In this document: positions 17,394 through 25,451 of the stretch, piece by piece
Position numbering within the stretch: the first letter of the stretch is position 1
Layout: each line of letters starts with the position of its first letter
Assembly (NCBI RefSeq): GCF_009193155.1
Contig: NZ_VUKD01000001.1
Coordinates: forward strand, 248,001-312,000
Reading direction: 5' to 3'
DNA length: 64,000 nt
Source of the DNA: Georgenia subflava
GTDB taxonomy: Bacteria > Actinomycetota > Actinomycetes > Actinomycetales > Actinomycetaceae
The notes under the pieces: model-generated
The model's database searches: none
Told to the model about the DNA's origin: nothing
The model's input: only the letters and a program-made list of their open reading frames with translations
Program-made: the position numbers and the translations under genes

Positions 17394-17839
17394 TCCTCCA
17401 CCATCCGTCGCAGGATCACGGCCGCCTGGGCGACGACCTCGCGCTCCGCGGGGGTCAGCCGTGCCAGGCCCTTGTTCAGCCACGCGTTGCGCCGGCGCTT
17501 GATCTCCTTGACCAGCTCACGGGCCTCGTCCGTCGCGGCGACGACGACGTGGCGCTTGTCGTCCGGGTTCGCCTGCCGGGTGACCAGGCCGAGCTCCTCG
17601 AGCGCGGCCACGGTGCGCGTCATCGAGGGGCGCTGGACGTGGTCGCGCTCGGCGAGCTCGCCCGGGCTCATCGGGCCCAGGTGCACGAGCGCCGAGATCA
17701 CGGAGTGCTGCGCCTCGGTGACGGAGTAGGCGGACTCGTTCCGCAGCTTGCGGGACAGGCGCAGCACGGCGATGCGCAGGTTGGTCGCGAGATCGGGGCG
17801 GCGCTCGGCGCGGGGCGGGGTCGTGGCAGTCTCAGTCAT
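17390..17839 (-). CDS. MarR family transcriptional regulator
   Basis: 149 residues from ATG 17839. A further in-frame ATG at 17866 lies inside an operator palindrome and is less likely. The winged helix-turn-helix is visible in LGPMSPGELAERDHVQRPSM and the wing in TRQANPDDKRHVVVAATD, which carries the DxR signature of MarR proteins. N- and C-terminal helices form the dimer. It probably represses its own operon with the MFS exporter, through inverted repeats at 17846-17873, and is released by a ligand. The ligand is not predictable. Confidence 0.9.
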   Translation of the reverse strand: MTETATTPPRAERRPDLATNLRIAVLRLSRKLRNESAYSVTEAQHSVISALVHLGPMSPGELAERDHVQRPSMTRTVAALEELGLVTRQANPDDKRHVVVAATDEARELVKEIKRRRNAWLNKGLARLTPAEREVVAQAAVILRRMVEE

Positions 17840-17845
17840 ACGGTC

Positions 17846-17873
17846 GTTAGCATAACTCATTAGCAATGCTAAT
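17846..17873 (-). promoter_or_regulatory. Operator region of the MarR-MFS operon
   Basis: Two palindromes sit just before the MarR start: a perfect 7-1-7 repeat (ATTAGCA-A-TGCTAAT, 17859-17873) and GTTA-GCA-TAAC (17846-17856). The AT-rich patch stands out in GC-rich DNA and lies where a MarR dimer would block transcription of its own gene. Confidence 0.7.
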
Positions 17874-17895
17874 TACTACAGGTAACAGTGTGGCG

Positions 17896-18666
17896 TCAGG
17901 CACCCCCGGCGCCGGACTGCAGGACCTGCACGACGCCGCGCACGAGGGTGCCCGCGGCACCGATCGAGACGACGACGACGGCGGTCCGCCGGGCCGCCGT
18001 CGCCGTGACGTGGCGGGCGACCCGCCCGCCGAGGAGGACCCCGACCGGCACCGTCCCCACGACGACGGCGATCACCGGCCAGGACGGCAGGCCGCCCGGG
18101 CCGGTGGCGCCGAGCGCCCACTTCGACAGGAGCGACATCGACCCCATGGTGAGGAAGATCGGCTGCAGCGTGGCGGCGAAGGAGCGCTGCGCCCACCGGG
18201 TCGCACGGGCGTAGACGAGCATGGCCGGCGCGGCGACGCCGACGGCCGTGTTGAGGAACCCGCCCGCCACCCCCGCGAACAGGCCCGCCGGGGTCGCCGG
18301 GAGGTCCGGCATGTCCCGCACGAGCCCGGAGCCGCCCAGCGCGAGCAGCAGGACCGCCCCGATGATGACCTCGAGCCAGCCCGGCTCGACCGCCCGGACG
18401 ACCAGGGCCGCCGGCACGGACCCGAGGACGACGACCGGGGCGATCCGCACCAGCCGGCCCCGGTCGATGTCGGCGCGCACGGCGATCGTCATCAGCAGCG
18501 CCGAGACCATCGTGGTGATGTTGGTGAGCACCACCCCGGTGACCGGCCCGATCGCCAGCACGAGGGTCGGTGAGACGACCAGCCCGGTCCCCATCCCGCT
18601 CGTGCGTTGCAGCAGGCACCCGAGCAGGACCGCGGCCACGACGACGACGAGCTCGCCGGCCTCCAC
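17896..18666 (-). CDS. TauE/SafE family membrane transporter
   Basis: 256-residue membrane protein of the TauE/SafE (DUF81) family, with about eight hydrophobic segments in two related halves: opening EAGELVVVVAAVLLGCLLQ, and VIAVVVGTVPVGVLLGGRVA in the second half. Members export sulfite, sulfoacetate or other organic anions (family knowledge). The chosen GTG 18666 follows the dehydratase gene's stop by five bases; an ATG at 18711 would overlap it. As last gene of the tartrate-type operon it could release a surplus anion or move a sulfonated analogue. That is inference. Confidence 0.78.
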   Translation of the reverse strand: MEAGELVVVVAAVLLGCLLQRTSGMGTGLVVSPTLVLAIGPVTGVVLTNITTMVSALLMTIAVRADIDRGRLVRIAPVVVLGSVPAALVVRAVEPGWLEVIIGAVLLLALGGSGLVRDMPDLPATPAGLFAGVAGGFLNTAVGVAAPAMLVYARATRWAQRSFAATLQPIFLTMGSMSLLSKWALGATGPGGLPSWPVIAVVVGTVPVGVLLGGRVARHVTATAARRTAVVVVSIGAAGTLVRGVVQVLQSGAGGA

Positions 18667-18671
18667 CGGGC

Positions 18672-19838
18672 TCAGCCGGCCAGGTCGGCCATGAGCCTGT
18701 AGAGGTCGCACTTGCCCTCGAACCCGATGCCGGGCAGGTCGGGCATGGTGATGTACCCGCCGGCGACCTCCACGCCGTCGGGGAACCCCCCGAACGGCTG
18801 GAACAGGTCCGGGTAGGACTCGTTGCCGCCGAGGCCGAGGCCCGCGGCGATGTTCAGCGACATCTGGTGCCCCCCGTGCGGGATGCAGCGCCTCGGCGAC
18901 CAGTCGTGCTCGCGGAGCATGTCGAGCGTGCGCAGGTACTCGACGAGGCCGTAGCTCAGGGCACAGTCGAACTGCAGCCAGTCCTTGTCCCGGCGCAGGC
19001 CGCCGTAGCGGATGAGGTTGCGCGCGTCCTGCATGGAGAACAGGTCCTCGCCGGTGGCCAGGGGCTTGTCGTAGGCCGCCGCGACCTCGGCCTGGAGCTC
19101 GAAGTCGAGCGGGTCGCCGGGCTCCTCGTACCAGAACAGGTCGTACTGGGCGAGCGCGTCGGCGTAGGCCAGCGCGGTGTCGCGGTCGAACCGGCCGTTA
19201 GCGTCGACGGCCAGGCGCTGGCCGGGCTCGAGGACGTCGAGCACGACCTCGATCCGGCGGCGGTCGGCGTCGAGGCCGGCACCGCCGATCTTCTTCTTGA
19301 CCACCGTGTACCCGCGGTCGGTGTAGCTGCGCATCTCGTCCTGCAGCGCGCCGAGGTCCTGGCCCGGGTAGTAGTAGCCGCCGGCGGCGTAGACGAAGAT
19401 CCGCCGGTCCGGCTCGCCGTCGCCGTACCGCTCGGCGAGCAGCTGGAACAGCGGCTTGCCCTCGATCTTGGCGACGGCGTCCCACACGGCCATGTCGATC
19501 GTCCCGACGGCGACCGAGCGCTCGCCGTGCCCGCCGGGCTTCTCGTTGGTCATCATCGCCGCCCACACCGCGGCCGGGTCGATGTTGTCCCCGGTCTCGT
19601 CGAGCAGGCTCGTCGGCTCCGCCTCGAGGACGCGCGGGACGAAGCGCTCGCGCATCATCGTCCCCTGCCCGTAGCGGCCGTTGGAGTTGAAGCCGTACCC
19701 CACGACCGGCCTGCCGTCCCGGACGACGTCGGTGACGACGGCGACGAGGCTGAGCGTCATCTTGGAGAAGTCGATGTAGGCGTTGCGGATCGGGGAGCTG
19801 ATCGGGAAGGTCCGCTCCCGGATGTCGACGATCCTCAT
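18672..19838 (-). CDS. tarD: D-tartrate dehydratase (enolase superfamily)
   Basis: 388-residue enolase-superfamily acid-sugar dehydratase. Expected D-tartrate dehydratase residues are present with a one-residue offset from the Bradyrhizobium enzyme as I recall it: catalytic lysine pair in VVKKKIGG (181-183), metal ligands D212 (VDANG), E238/E239 (WYEEP) and E264 (TGEDL), and H321 (IPHGGH). The length (388) also fits. The reaction would be D-tartrate to oxaloacetate plus water. It overlaps the tartrate dehydrogenase gene by four bases, which supports the assignment. A related dicarboxylic sugar-acid dehydratase cannot be excluded. Confidence 0.82.
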   Translation of the reverse strand: MRIVDIRERTFPISSPIRNAYIDFSKMTLSLVAVVTDVVRDGRPVVGYGFNSNGRYGQGTMMRERFVPRVLEAEPTSLLDETGDNIDPAAVWAAMMTNEKPGGHGERSVAVGTIDMAVWDAVAKIEGKPLFQLLAERYGDGEPDRRIFVYAAGGYYYPGQDLGALQDEMRSYTDRGYTVVKKKIGGAGLDADRRRIEVVLDVLEPGQRLAVDANGRFDRDTALAYADALAQYDLFWYEEPGDPLDFELQAEVAAAYDKPLATGEDLFSMQDARNLIRYGGLRRDKDWLQFDCALSYGLVEYLRTLDMLREHDWSPRRCIPHGGHQMSLNIAAGLGLGGNESYPDLFQPFGGFPDGVEVAGGYITMPDLPGIGFEGKCDLYRLMADLAG

Positions 19839-20911
19839 CGGTCGGCCACCTCTGTCTCCAGGGCGGTCAGCAGCTCGTCGGTGACCTCGCTCGTGGAGGC
19901 CGTCCCGCCCAGGTCGGGCGTGCGGACCCCGGTCTCGGCGAGGACGTGGGAGACGGCACCCATGACCGCGTCGGCGGCGTCGGCATGACCGAGGTGCTCG
20001 AGCATCATCGCCCCGGCCCAGACCTGCCCGAGCGGGTTGGCCCGGCCGGTGCCGGCGATGTCCGGCGCGGAGCCGTGGACCGGCTCGAACATCGAGGGGA
20101 AGTCGCCCTCGGGGTTGAGGTTCGCCGAGGGGGCGATCCCGATGCTGCCGATGATGGCGGCGCCGAGGTCGGTGAGGATGTCGCCGAAGAGGTTCGAGGC
20201 GACGACGACGTCGAACCGGGCGGGGTCGAGCACGAACAGGGCCGCGAGGGCGTCGATGTGGTACTCGCTCGTCTCCACGCCCGGGTGCTCGGAGCCGAGC
20301 TCGCGGAAGATCTCGTCCCAGAACGGCATCGAGTGGATGATGCCGTTGGACTTCGTCGCCGAGGCGAGCCGGCCGGCGCGGCGCCCGGCGAGGTCGAACG
20401 CGTAGCGCATGACCCGCTCGATCCCCCGCCGGGTGAACACCGCCTCCTGGACGGCGAGCTCGTCCGGGGTGCCGCGGTACATCCGCCCGCCGACCTCGGA
20501 GTACTCGCCCTCGTTGTTCTCCCGGACGACGACGAAGTCGATGCCGCCCTCGGGGACCGCGCGCAGCGGGCTGTCGATGCCAGGCAGGAGCGTGACCGGC
20601 CGGAGGTTGACGTACTGCCGGAACGCCCGGCGGATCGGGATGAGCAGGCCCCACAGCGAGACGTGGTCCGGCACCCCCGGGTAGCCGACGGCACCGAGGA
20701 AGATCTGGTCGTGCTCGGCGAGGGTGTCCAGCCCGTTCGCCGGCATCATCCTGCCGGTGCGGGCGTAGTACTCGCACGACCACTCGAGCTCGTTCCACTC
20801 GAGCGTGATGCCGAAGTGGCTGCCGGCCCGCTCGAGGACCTGCTGGGCGGCCGGCACCACCTCGTTGCCGATGCCGTCACCGGGGATCGTGGCGATCCGG
20901 TACCTGTTCAT
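19835..20911 (-). CDS. Tartrate dehydrogenase/decarboxylase family protein (paralogue 1)
   Basis: 358-residue beta-decarboxylating dehydrogenase of the isocitrate/isopropylmalate superfamily, tartrate dehydrogenase subfamily. Family stretches: IATIPGDGIGNEV, PGVPDHVSLWGLLIPIR, VVRENNEGEYSEVGG, TKSNGIIHSMPFWDE, and the metal-site/NAD region VHGSAPDIAGTGRANP. Such enzymes oxidise L- or meso-tartrate or D-malate with NAD+ and metal, sometimes with decarboxylation. It overlaps the D-tartrate dehydratase gene by four bases. A second, clearly related copy (24130-25254) opens the same operon, so the two probably handle different stereoisomers. Confidence 0.87.
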   Translation of the reverse strand: MNRYRIATIPGDGIGNEVVPAAQQVLERAGSHFGITLEWNELEWSCEYYARTGRMMPANGLDTLAEHDQIFLGAVGYPGVPDHVSLWGLLIPIRRAFRQYVNLRPVTLLPGIDSPLRAVPEGGIDFVVVRENNEGEYSEVGGRMYRGTPDELAVQEAVFTRRGIERVMRYAFDLAGRRAGRLASATKSNGIIHSMPFWDEIFRELGSEHPGVETSEYHIDALAALFVLDPARFDVVVASNLFGDILTDLGAAIIGSIGIAPSANLNPEGDFPSMFEPVHGSAPDIAGTGRANPLGQVWAGAMMLEHLGHADAADAVMGAVSHVLAETGVRTPDLGGTASTSEVTDELLTALETEVADR

Positions 20912-20992
20912 GTCGGGTGCGTCTCCTCGGGGAGTCGGTGGGGACGCCGGGGAAGTCCGGCATATCTGTGCTGGAGGTCTGGTCTGGGTCGC

Positions 20993-21460
20993 TCAGAACG
21001 CGAGCTCGGGCAGGCGCACGTACAGCACCTCGGTGAAGATCACGTAGAAGAACGCCACGACGGCGACGGCGATGACGACGTCGAGGAGGAGGCCGCGCAG
21101 GCTCGGCCGCCCGGTGCGCATCAGCACCGCCATGAGGGCGAAGAAGATGACGCCGCCGACCAGGTATCCCAGGTACGGCAGGGCGGCGACCCACGCGGCG
21201 AGGAGGACCACGGCGATCAGGAGCCCGCGCACGGGCATCCGCTCCTCCTCCTCGGTCCCCTGGCCGACCGCCTTGCGGGTCAGCCCGAGGACGAGGAGGA
21301 CCGCTCCGAGGAGGGCGAGCACGATGATGACGGGATCGGGGAACGTCCCGCCGTACTGGGTGGTGTAGCTGCGCTGGACCCAGAAGACGCCGGCGACGGC
21401 GATGGTGAGGGCGCCGACGGCGACGTTGATCTTGTCGGCTGTGGTGGCAGGTGCGGCCAT
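20993..21460 (-). CDS. tctB: Tripartite tricarboxylate transporter small membrane subunit TctB
   Basis: 155-residue protein with four hydrophobic segments and the DUF1468/TctB pattern: VAGVFWVQRSYTTQYGG at the first loop, and an acidic cytoplasmic link (GQGTEEEER) between helices two and three. TctB is the small subunit that pairs with TctA and the periplasmic TctC in secondary, ion-driven uptake of carboxylates. It starts one base after the TctA stop. The operon order is C-A-B here, not the more common C-B-A. Confidence 0.88.
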   Translation of the reverse strand: MAAPATTADKINVAVGALTIAVAGVFWVQRSYTTQYGGTFPDPVIIVLALLGAVLLVLGLTRKAVGQGTEEEERMPVRGLLIAVVLLAAWVAALPYLGYLVGGVIFFALMAVLMRTGRPSLRGLLLDVVIAVAVVAFFYVIFTEVLYVRLPELAF

Positions 21461-21461
21461 G

Positions 21462-23018
21462 TCAGTCCTTCCTCAGGGTCTCGGCGAGGAGCTCCTCGGG
21501 CGTCTTCTCCTCGGAGGTCGAGCGCCGCTGCCGCCACTGCCGCACGAGCGGCCACAGCAGCGAGATCAGCGTCATCGCGATGAGGACGAGGCTGAGCGGC
21601 CGGGTGAAGAAGGTCAGCCACGGCTGCGCCTCGCCCTGCGCCGTGAGCAGGCCCTGGACGAGCCCGGTCTCGGCGATCGAGCCCAGGATGAGGCCGAGCA
21701 CGATAGGCGCCGAGCTGATCCCCGCGAGGGAGAGGAAGTAGGCGAGCACGCCGAGCACGAGCATGATGAAGACGTCCACGACGGAGTTGCGCACCGCGTA
21801 GGCCCCGACGATGGTCAGCACCGTGATGCCCGGCGCGAGGTAGCGGGCCGGCATGGCGACGACGCCGCGCTGGAGGGCGCGCCCGCCGATGAGGCCGACC
21901 GGGACCATCATCACGGCGGAGACGGCCAGGGCGATGATGAACGTGTAGACGAGGTCGCCCGAGGTGCTGAACAGCTCTGCCCCGGGACGCAGCCCGTGCA
22001 GGAGGAGCACCCCGATGATGATGGCGTCCGGCGGGGTGCCGGGGACGCCGATCGTCAGGGTCGGGATCATCCCGCCGCCGACGGTGGCGTTGTTCGCGGA
22101 CTCGGCGGCGACGACGCCGTCGATCTCACCCTTGCCGTAGGTCTCCGGGTGCTTGGAGGAGCGCTTGGCCTCGCTGTAGGCGACGAGGTTCGCGACGCTG
22201 CCGCCGGCGCCCGGCAGGATACCGACGACCGTGCCGATGATGCTCGACCGGATCAGGTTGACCGGCTTGGAGAAGATCTGCCGCACCATCGACCCGAGGC
22301 TCTCGCGGTGCTCGCGCCCGTCGATCAGCTCCGCGTCGCCGCGCCCCTTGCGGGCGACGAGGCGGATGACCTCGGGGATCGTGAACAGGCCGACCATCGC
22401 GGGGACGAGCGGGACGCCGCCCTGCAGCATCGGCTCGCCGAAGGTGAACCGGACCTCGCCGCCGACCGGGGCGATGCCGACGGTGGCGAGCAGCAGACCG
22501 ATGACGCCGCCGATGAGGCCCTTGAGCAGCGAGCCCGACGCCATCGAGATGATGATCGTGAGCCCGAAGATCGCGACCCAGAAGTACTCCTGGGGACCGA
22601 AGCGCAGCGAGAACTCCGCCAGCGGCGGGGCGAGGAAGATCAGGGCGACGACGCCGACGATGCCGCCGACGAGGGAGCCGAACGTGGCACCGACGATGGC
22701 GAGCTCGCTCTTGCCCTTCTTGGTCATCTGGTACCCCTCGAGCGCCGTGGCGACCGACGAGGGGGTACCTGGGGCGTTGACGAGGATGGCGGTGAACGAG
22801 CCGCCGTAGATGGCGCCCATGTAGAAGGCGCCGAGAAGGACGAGGGCCCGGGTGGGGTCCATCACGAAGGTGAACGGGACGAGGAGGGCCAGGCCCATCG
22901 TCGCGCTCAGGCCGGGCATCGCGCCGATGGCCATGCCGGCCGCGGTGCCGACGAGGACGAGCAGGAGCATGGACGGGGCGAGGTTGGCCAGGACGCCGCT
23001 GCCGAGGAGTTCGAACAT
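21462..23018 (-). CDS. tctA: Tripartite tricarboxylate transporter large permease TctA
   Basis: 518-residue large permease of a tripartite tricarboxylate transporter (TctA), with about twelve hydrophobic segments. Family motifs: GAMPGLSATMGLALLVPF, and MGAIYGGSFTAILVNAPGTP, the signature motif near the carboxylate path; a repeat-like counterpart (GILPGAGGSVANLVAY) lies in the second half. The C-terminus is charged. It forms a complex with TctB and TctC. Given the surrounding tartrate-type enzymes, the substrate is probably tartrate or a similar hydroxydicarboxylate. Confidence 0.92.
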   Translation of the reverse strand: MFELLGSGVLANLAPSMLLLVLVGTAAGMAIGAMPGLSATMGLALLVPFTFVMDPTRALVLLGAFYMGAIYGGSFTAILVNAPGTPSSVATALEGYQMTKKGKSELAIVGATFGSLVGGIVGVVALIFLAPPLAEFSLRFGPQEYFWVAIFGLTIIISMASGSLLKGLIGGVIGLLLATVGIAPVGGEVRFTFGEPMLQGGVPLVPAMVGLFTIPEVIRLVARKGRGDAELIDGREHRESLGSMVRQIFSKPVNLIRSSIIGTVVGILPGAGGSVANLVAYSEAKRSSKHPETYGKGEIDGVVAAESANNATVGGGMIPTLTIGVPGTPPDAIIIGVLLLHGLRPGAELFSTSGDLVYTFIIALAVSAVMMVPVGLIGGRALQRGVVAMPARYLAPGITVLTIVGAYAVRNSVVDVFIMLVLGVLAYFLSLAGISSAPIVLGLILGSIAETGLVQGLLTAQGEAQPWLTFFTRPLSLVLIAMTLISLLWPLVRQWRQRRSTSEEKTPEELLAETLRKD

Positions 23019-23086
23019 GGGTGGTTCCCTTCCGCGGTGCCCCGCCCATGCGGGGGCGGGGCACCGTCGTCAGACGAGGGAGGCGG

Positions 23087-24076
23087 TCAGAGCAGGCCGA
23101 GACGCTCGAAGAGGTCCTGGTAGACCTCCTTGCGCTCGGCCGTGAACTCGGTCGCCTCCTCCGGGCCCATGTTCTCCACGACGAACGCCTGCTCCTTGAA
23201 CTGCTCGACGAACTCGGGGTCCTCGTTGATCCCGGCGATCGTCTCGGCCAGCTTGTCGACGATCGCGTCCGGGGTCTCGGGCGGGACGGCCACGCCCCGG
23301 TAGGCGCCGTCGACGAGCTCGATGCCCTGGTCGACGAAGGTCGGGTGGTCCTCCAGGCCCTCCATCGGCTCCTCGGTCGCGATGCCGAGGACACGGATCT
23401 GGTCGCCGAGCTGGCCGATCATCGGGGTGTAGGTCATCAGCGCGTCGACGTGCCCGCCGAGCAGCGCCGGCACGGCGGCACCCGTCCCGGAGAAGGGGGT
23501 GTACGTCGTCTCGATGCCCGCCTCGTCGTTGAGCAGGAGCGTGCCGACGTGGTTGGCGCTGAAGTCGCCGCTGCCGCCGACGGAGATCGCCCCGGGGTTC
23601 TCCTTCGCCGCGGCGATGAAGTCGTCGAGGGTCTCGTACTCGCTGTCGGCGCGGACGGCGAGGATGTTCGGCGTGGACTGGAAGATGTAGACCTGCTTGA
23701 GGTCCTCGGTCTCGTACCCGGCGTCCTCGCGCATCATCGGCTGGAGGATGATGTGGGGCAGGTTGTGCCCCATGATCGTGTAGCCGTCGCCCTCGGTGCG
23801 GGTCAGCTCGGACCAGGCGAGCGCGCCGCCGCCGCCGGGCTGGTAGGAGATCGAGACCTCCGTGCCCAGCGCCTCCTGGAGGGGCTGCTGCTGCAGGCGG
23901 GCGGTGATGTCGGACTCGCCACCGGCGTCGAACGCGACGACGTAGTCGATGGGTCGTTCGGGGTAGCTCGCGGCCGCGTCCTCGGTGGCGCCGCCACCTC
24001 CCCCGCCGGCTCCGCTGCAGGCGGCGAGCATCGCGCCGGCGGCGAGGAGGGGCAGTGCGGTCTTGAAACGCTTCAT
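23087..24076 (-). CDS. tctC: Tripartite tricarboxylate transporter binding lipoprotein TctC
   Basis: 329-residue solute-binding lipoprotein from ATG 24076, with signal peptide and lipobox LAAC followed by a glycine-rich linker. The mature part shows the TctC/Bug pattern: YPERPIDYVVAFDAGGESD at the ligand-binding first strand, and YQPGGGGALAWSELTRTEGDGYT. Bug proteins bind carboxylates through two water-bridged loops. Located first of the three transporter genes and 53 bases after a tartrate dehydrogenase gene, it most likely catches the hydroxydicarboxylate for TctAB. Confidence 0.9.
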   Translation of the reverse strand: MKRFKTALPLLAAGAMLAACSGAGGGGGGATEDAAASYPERPIDYVVAFDAGGESDITARLQQQPLQEALGTEVSISYQPGGGGALAWSELTRTEGDGYTIMGHNLPHIILQPMMREDAGYETEDLKQVYIFQSTPNILAVRADSEYETLDDFIAAAKENPGAISVGGSGDFSANHVGTLLLNDEAGIETTYTPFSGTGAAVPALLGGHVDALMTYTPMIGQLGDQIRVLGIATEEPMEGLEDHPTFVDQGIELVDGAYRGVAVPPETPDAIVDKLAETIAGINEDPEFVEQFKEQAFVVENMGPEEATEFTAERKEVYQDLFERLGLL

Positions 24077-24129
24077 CGGTGATCCTCCATTGGATCGGTC
24101 CTTCGTGCCGGGGTTCTTCAGGGGCGTGC

Positions 24130-25254
24130 CTATCGGGCGGCGTGGACCTCCTCGGGGCGCGAGGAGCTGAGGGTCTCGCCCAGGGCGGCGACGGTCGCGG
24201 CGGTGACGTCCGCCGTCGTGGCGGTGCCGCCGAGGTCCCTGGGCAGGGTGCCGGACGCGGTGACGGCGTCGACGGCCGTGCGCACCGCCTCGGCGGCGGC
24301 GGGCTGCCCGAGGTGGTCGAGCATCAGGGCGCCGCTGAGGATCGCGCCGATCGGGTTGGCGACGCCGGTGCCCGCGATGTCGGGAGCGGACCCGTGCACG
24401 GGCTCGAACATCGACGGGTAGCGCCGCTCCGGGTTGAGGTTGGCGCTCGCCGCGAGGCCGAGGCTGCCGGCGAGCGCGCTGCCGAGGTCGGAGAGGATGT
24501 CGGCGTTGAGGTTCGAGGCGACGACGACCGAGAGGTTCTCGGGGCTGAGGACGAACCGGGCGGCCATGGCGTCGACGAGGACGGACTCGGTCTCGACGTC
24601 GGGGTAGTCGCCGGCGACGCGGCGGAAGACGTCGTCCCACAGCACCATGCCGTACTGCTGGGCGTTGGACTTGGTCACGGACGTGACCTTCTTGGTGGTG
24701 CGGGTGCGCGCCAGGTCGAAGGCGAAGCGCATGATGCGCTCGCAGCCGACCTCGGTGAACAGGGAGGACTGGACCGCCACCTCACCGCCGGTGCGTGCCG
24801 AGAGGTTGCGCCCGCCGAGGCCGGCGTACTCGCCCTCGCTGTTCTCGCGGACCACGACCCAGTCGAGCTCGGTGTCGTCGGCCTTGCGCAGCGGGCTCGT
24901 CACCCCGGGGTGGAACCGCACCGGCCGGACGTTGGCCCACTGGTCGAACCCCTGGCAGATGGCCAGGCGCAGGCCCCACAGGCTGACGTGGTCGGGCACG
25001 CCGGGCCAGCCGACGGCACCGAAGTAGACGGCGTCGAAGCCCTTGAGGACCTCCAGGCCGTCCTCGGGCATCATCCGGCCCGTCTCGCCGTAGTACGCCG
25101 AGCCCCAGGGCAGCTCCTGCCAGTCGAGGGCGAAGGCGCCACCGGTCAGGCGGGCTGCCTCGTCCAGGACGGCCCGGCCCGCGTCGACGACCTCGCGGCC
25201 GACGCCGTCGCCGGGGATGGTCGCGATGCGGAAGGTGGGGACTCGGTCGCTCAT
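24130..25254 (-). CDS. Tartrate dehydrogenase/decarboxylase family protein (paralogue 2)
   Basis: 374 residues from ATG 25254 (the open frame runs further upstream but through the divergent promoter). Second member of the tartrate dehydrogenase subfamily, with the same markers as its paralogue: IATIPGDGVGREV, GWPGVPDHVSLWGLRLAI, VVRENSEGEYAGLGG, TKSNAQQYGMVLWDD and VHGSAPDIAGTGVANP. It is the first gene of the tartrate-type operon, next to the divergent LysR regulator. The two paralogues differ around the substrate-side loops, as in NLSARTGGEV against MYRGTPDEL. Confidence 0.87.
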   Translation of the reverse strand: MSDRVPTFRIATIPGDGVGREVVDAGRAVLDEAARLTGGAFALDWQELPWGSAYYGETGRMMPEDGLEVLKGFDAVYFGAVGWPGVPDHVSLWGLRLAICQGFDQWANVRPVRFHPGVTSPLRKADDTELDWVVVRENSEGEYAGLGGRNLSARTGGEVAVQSSLFTEVGCERIMRFAFDLARTRTTKKVTSVTKSNAQQYGMVLWDDVFRRVAGDYPDVETESVLVDAMAARFVLSPENLSVVVASNLNADILSDLGSALAGSLGLAASANLNPERRYPSMFEPVHGSAPDIAGTGVANPIGAILSGALMLDHLGQPAAAEAVRTAVDAVTASGTLPRDLGGTATTADVTAATVAALGETLSSSRPEEVHAAR

Positions 25255-25341
25255 GTGTGTCTCCGGTTCGTGGGCTGTCGGCCTAGCCGAGTGAACCGGT
25301 GATGCGGGGCGGGTGTCTAAGACCAACCCCTGATGAGACGG

Positions 25342-25356
25342 ATAGGCGGCGCCTAT
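25342..25356. promoter_or_regulatory. LysR-type T-N11-A operator of the tartrate operon
   Basis: A perfect 7-1-7 palindrome, ATAGGCG-G-CGCCTAT, with T and A spaced by eleven bases, lies in the 197-base gap between the divergent LysR and tartrate dehydrogenase genes. A half-site GCCTAT at 25426 sits close to the regulator's start and may be a second contact for autoregulation. Confidence 0.75.
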
Positions 25357-25451
25357 GTGTTGAGGTGGCCGCATCGTCCCCACCTGCGCGTAAGCCCCGG
25401 ACGGACGCTGGATCGGCAGGGTCCGGCCTATCTCCCGTTACCCTGGCCGGC

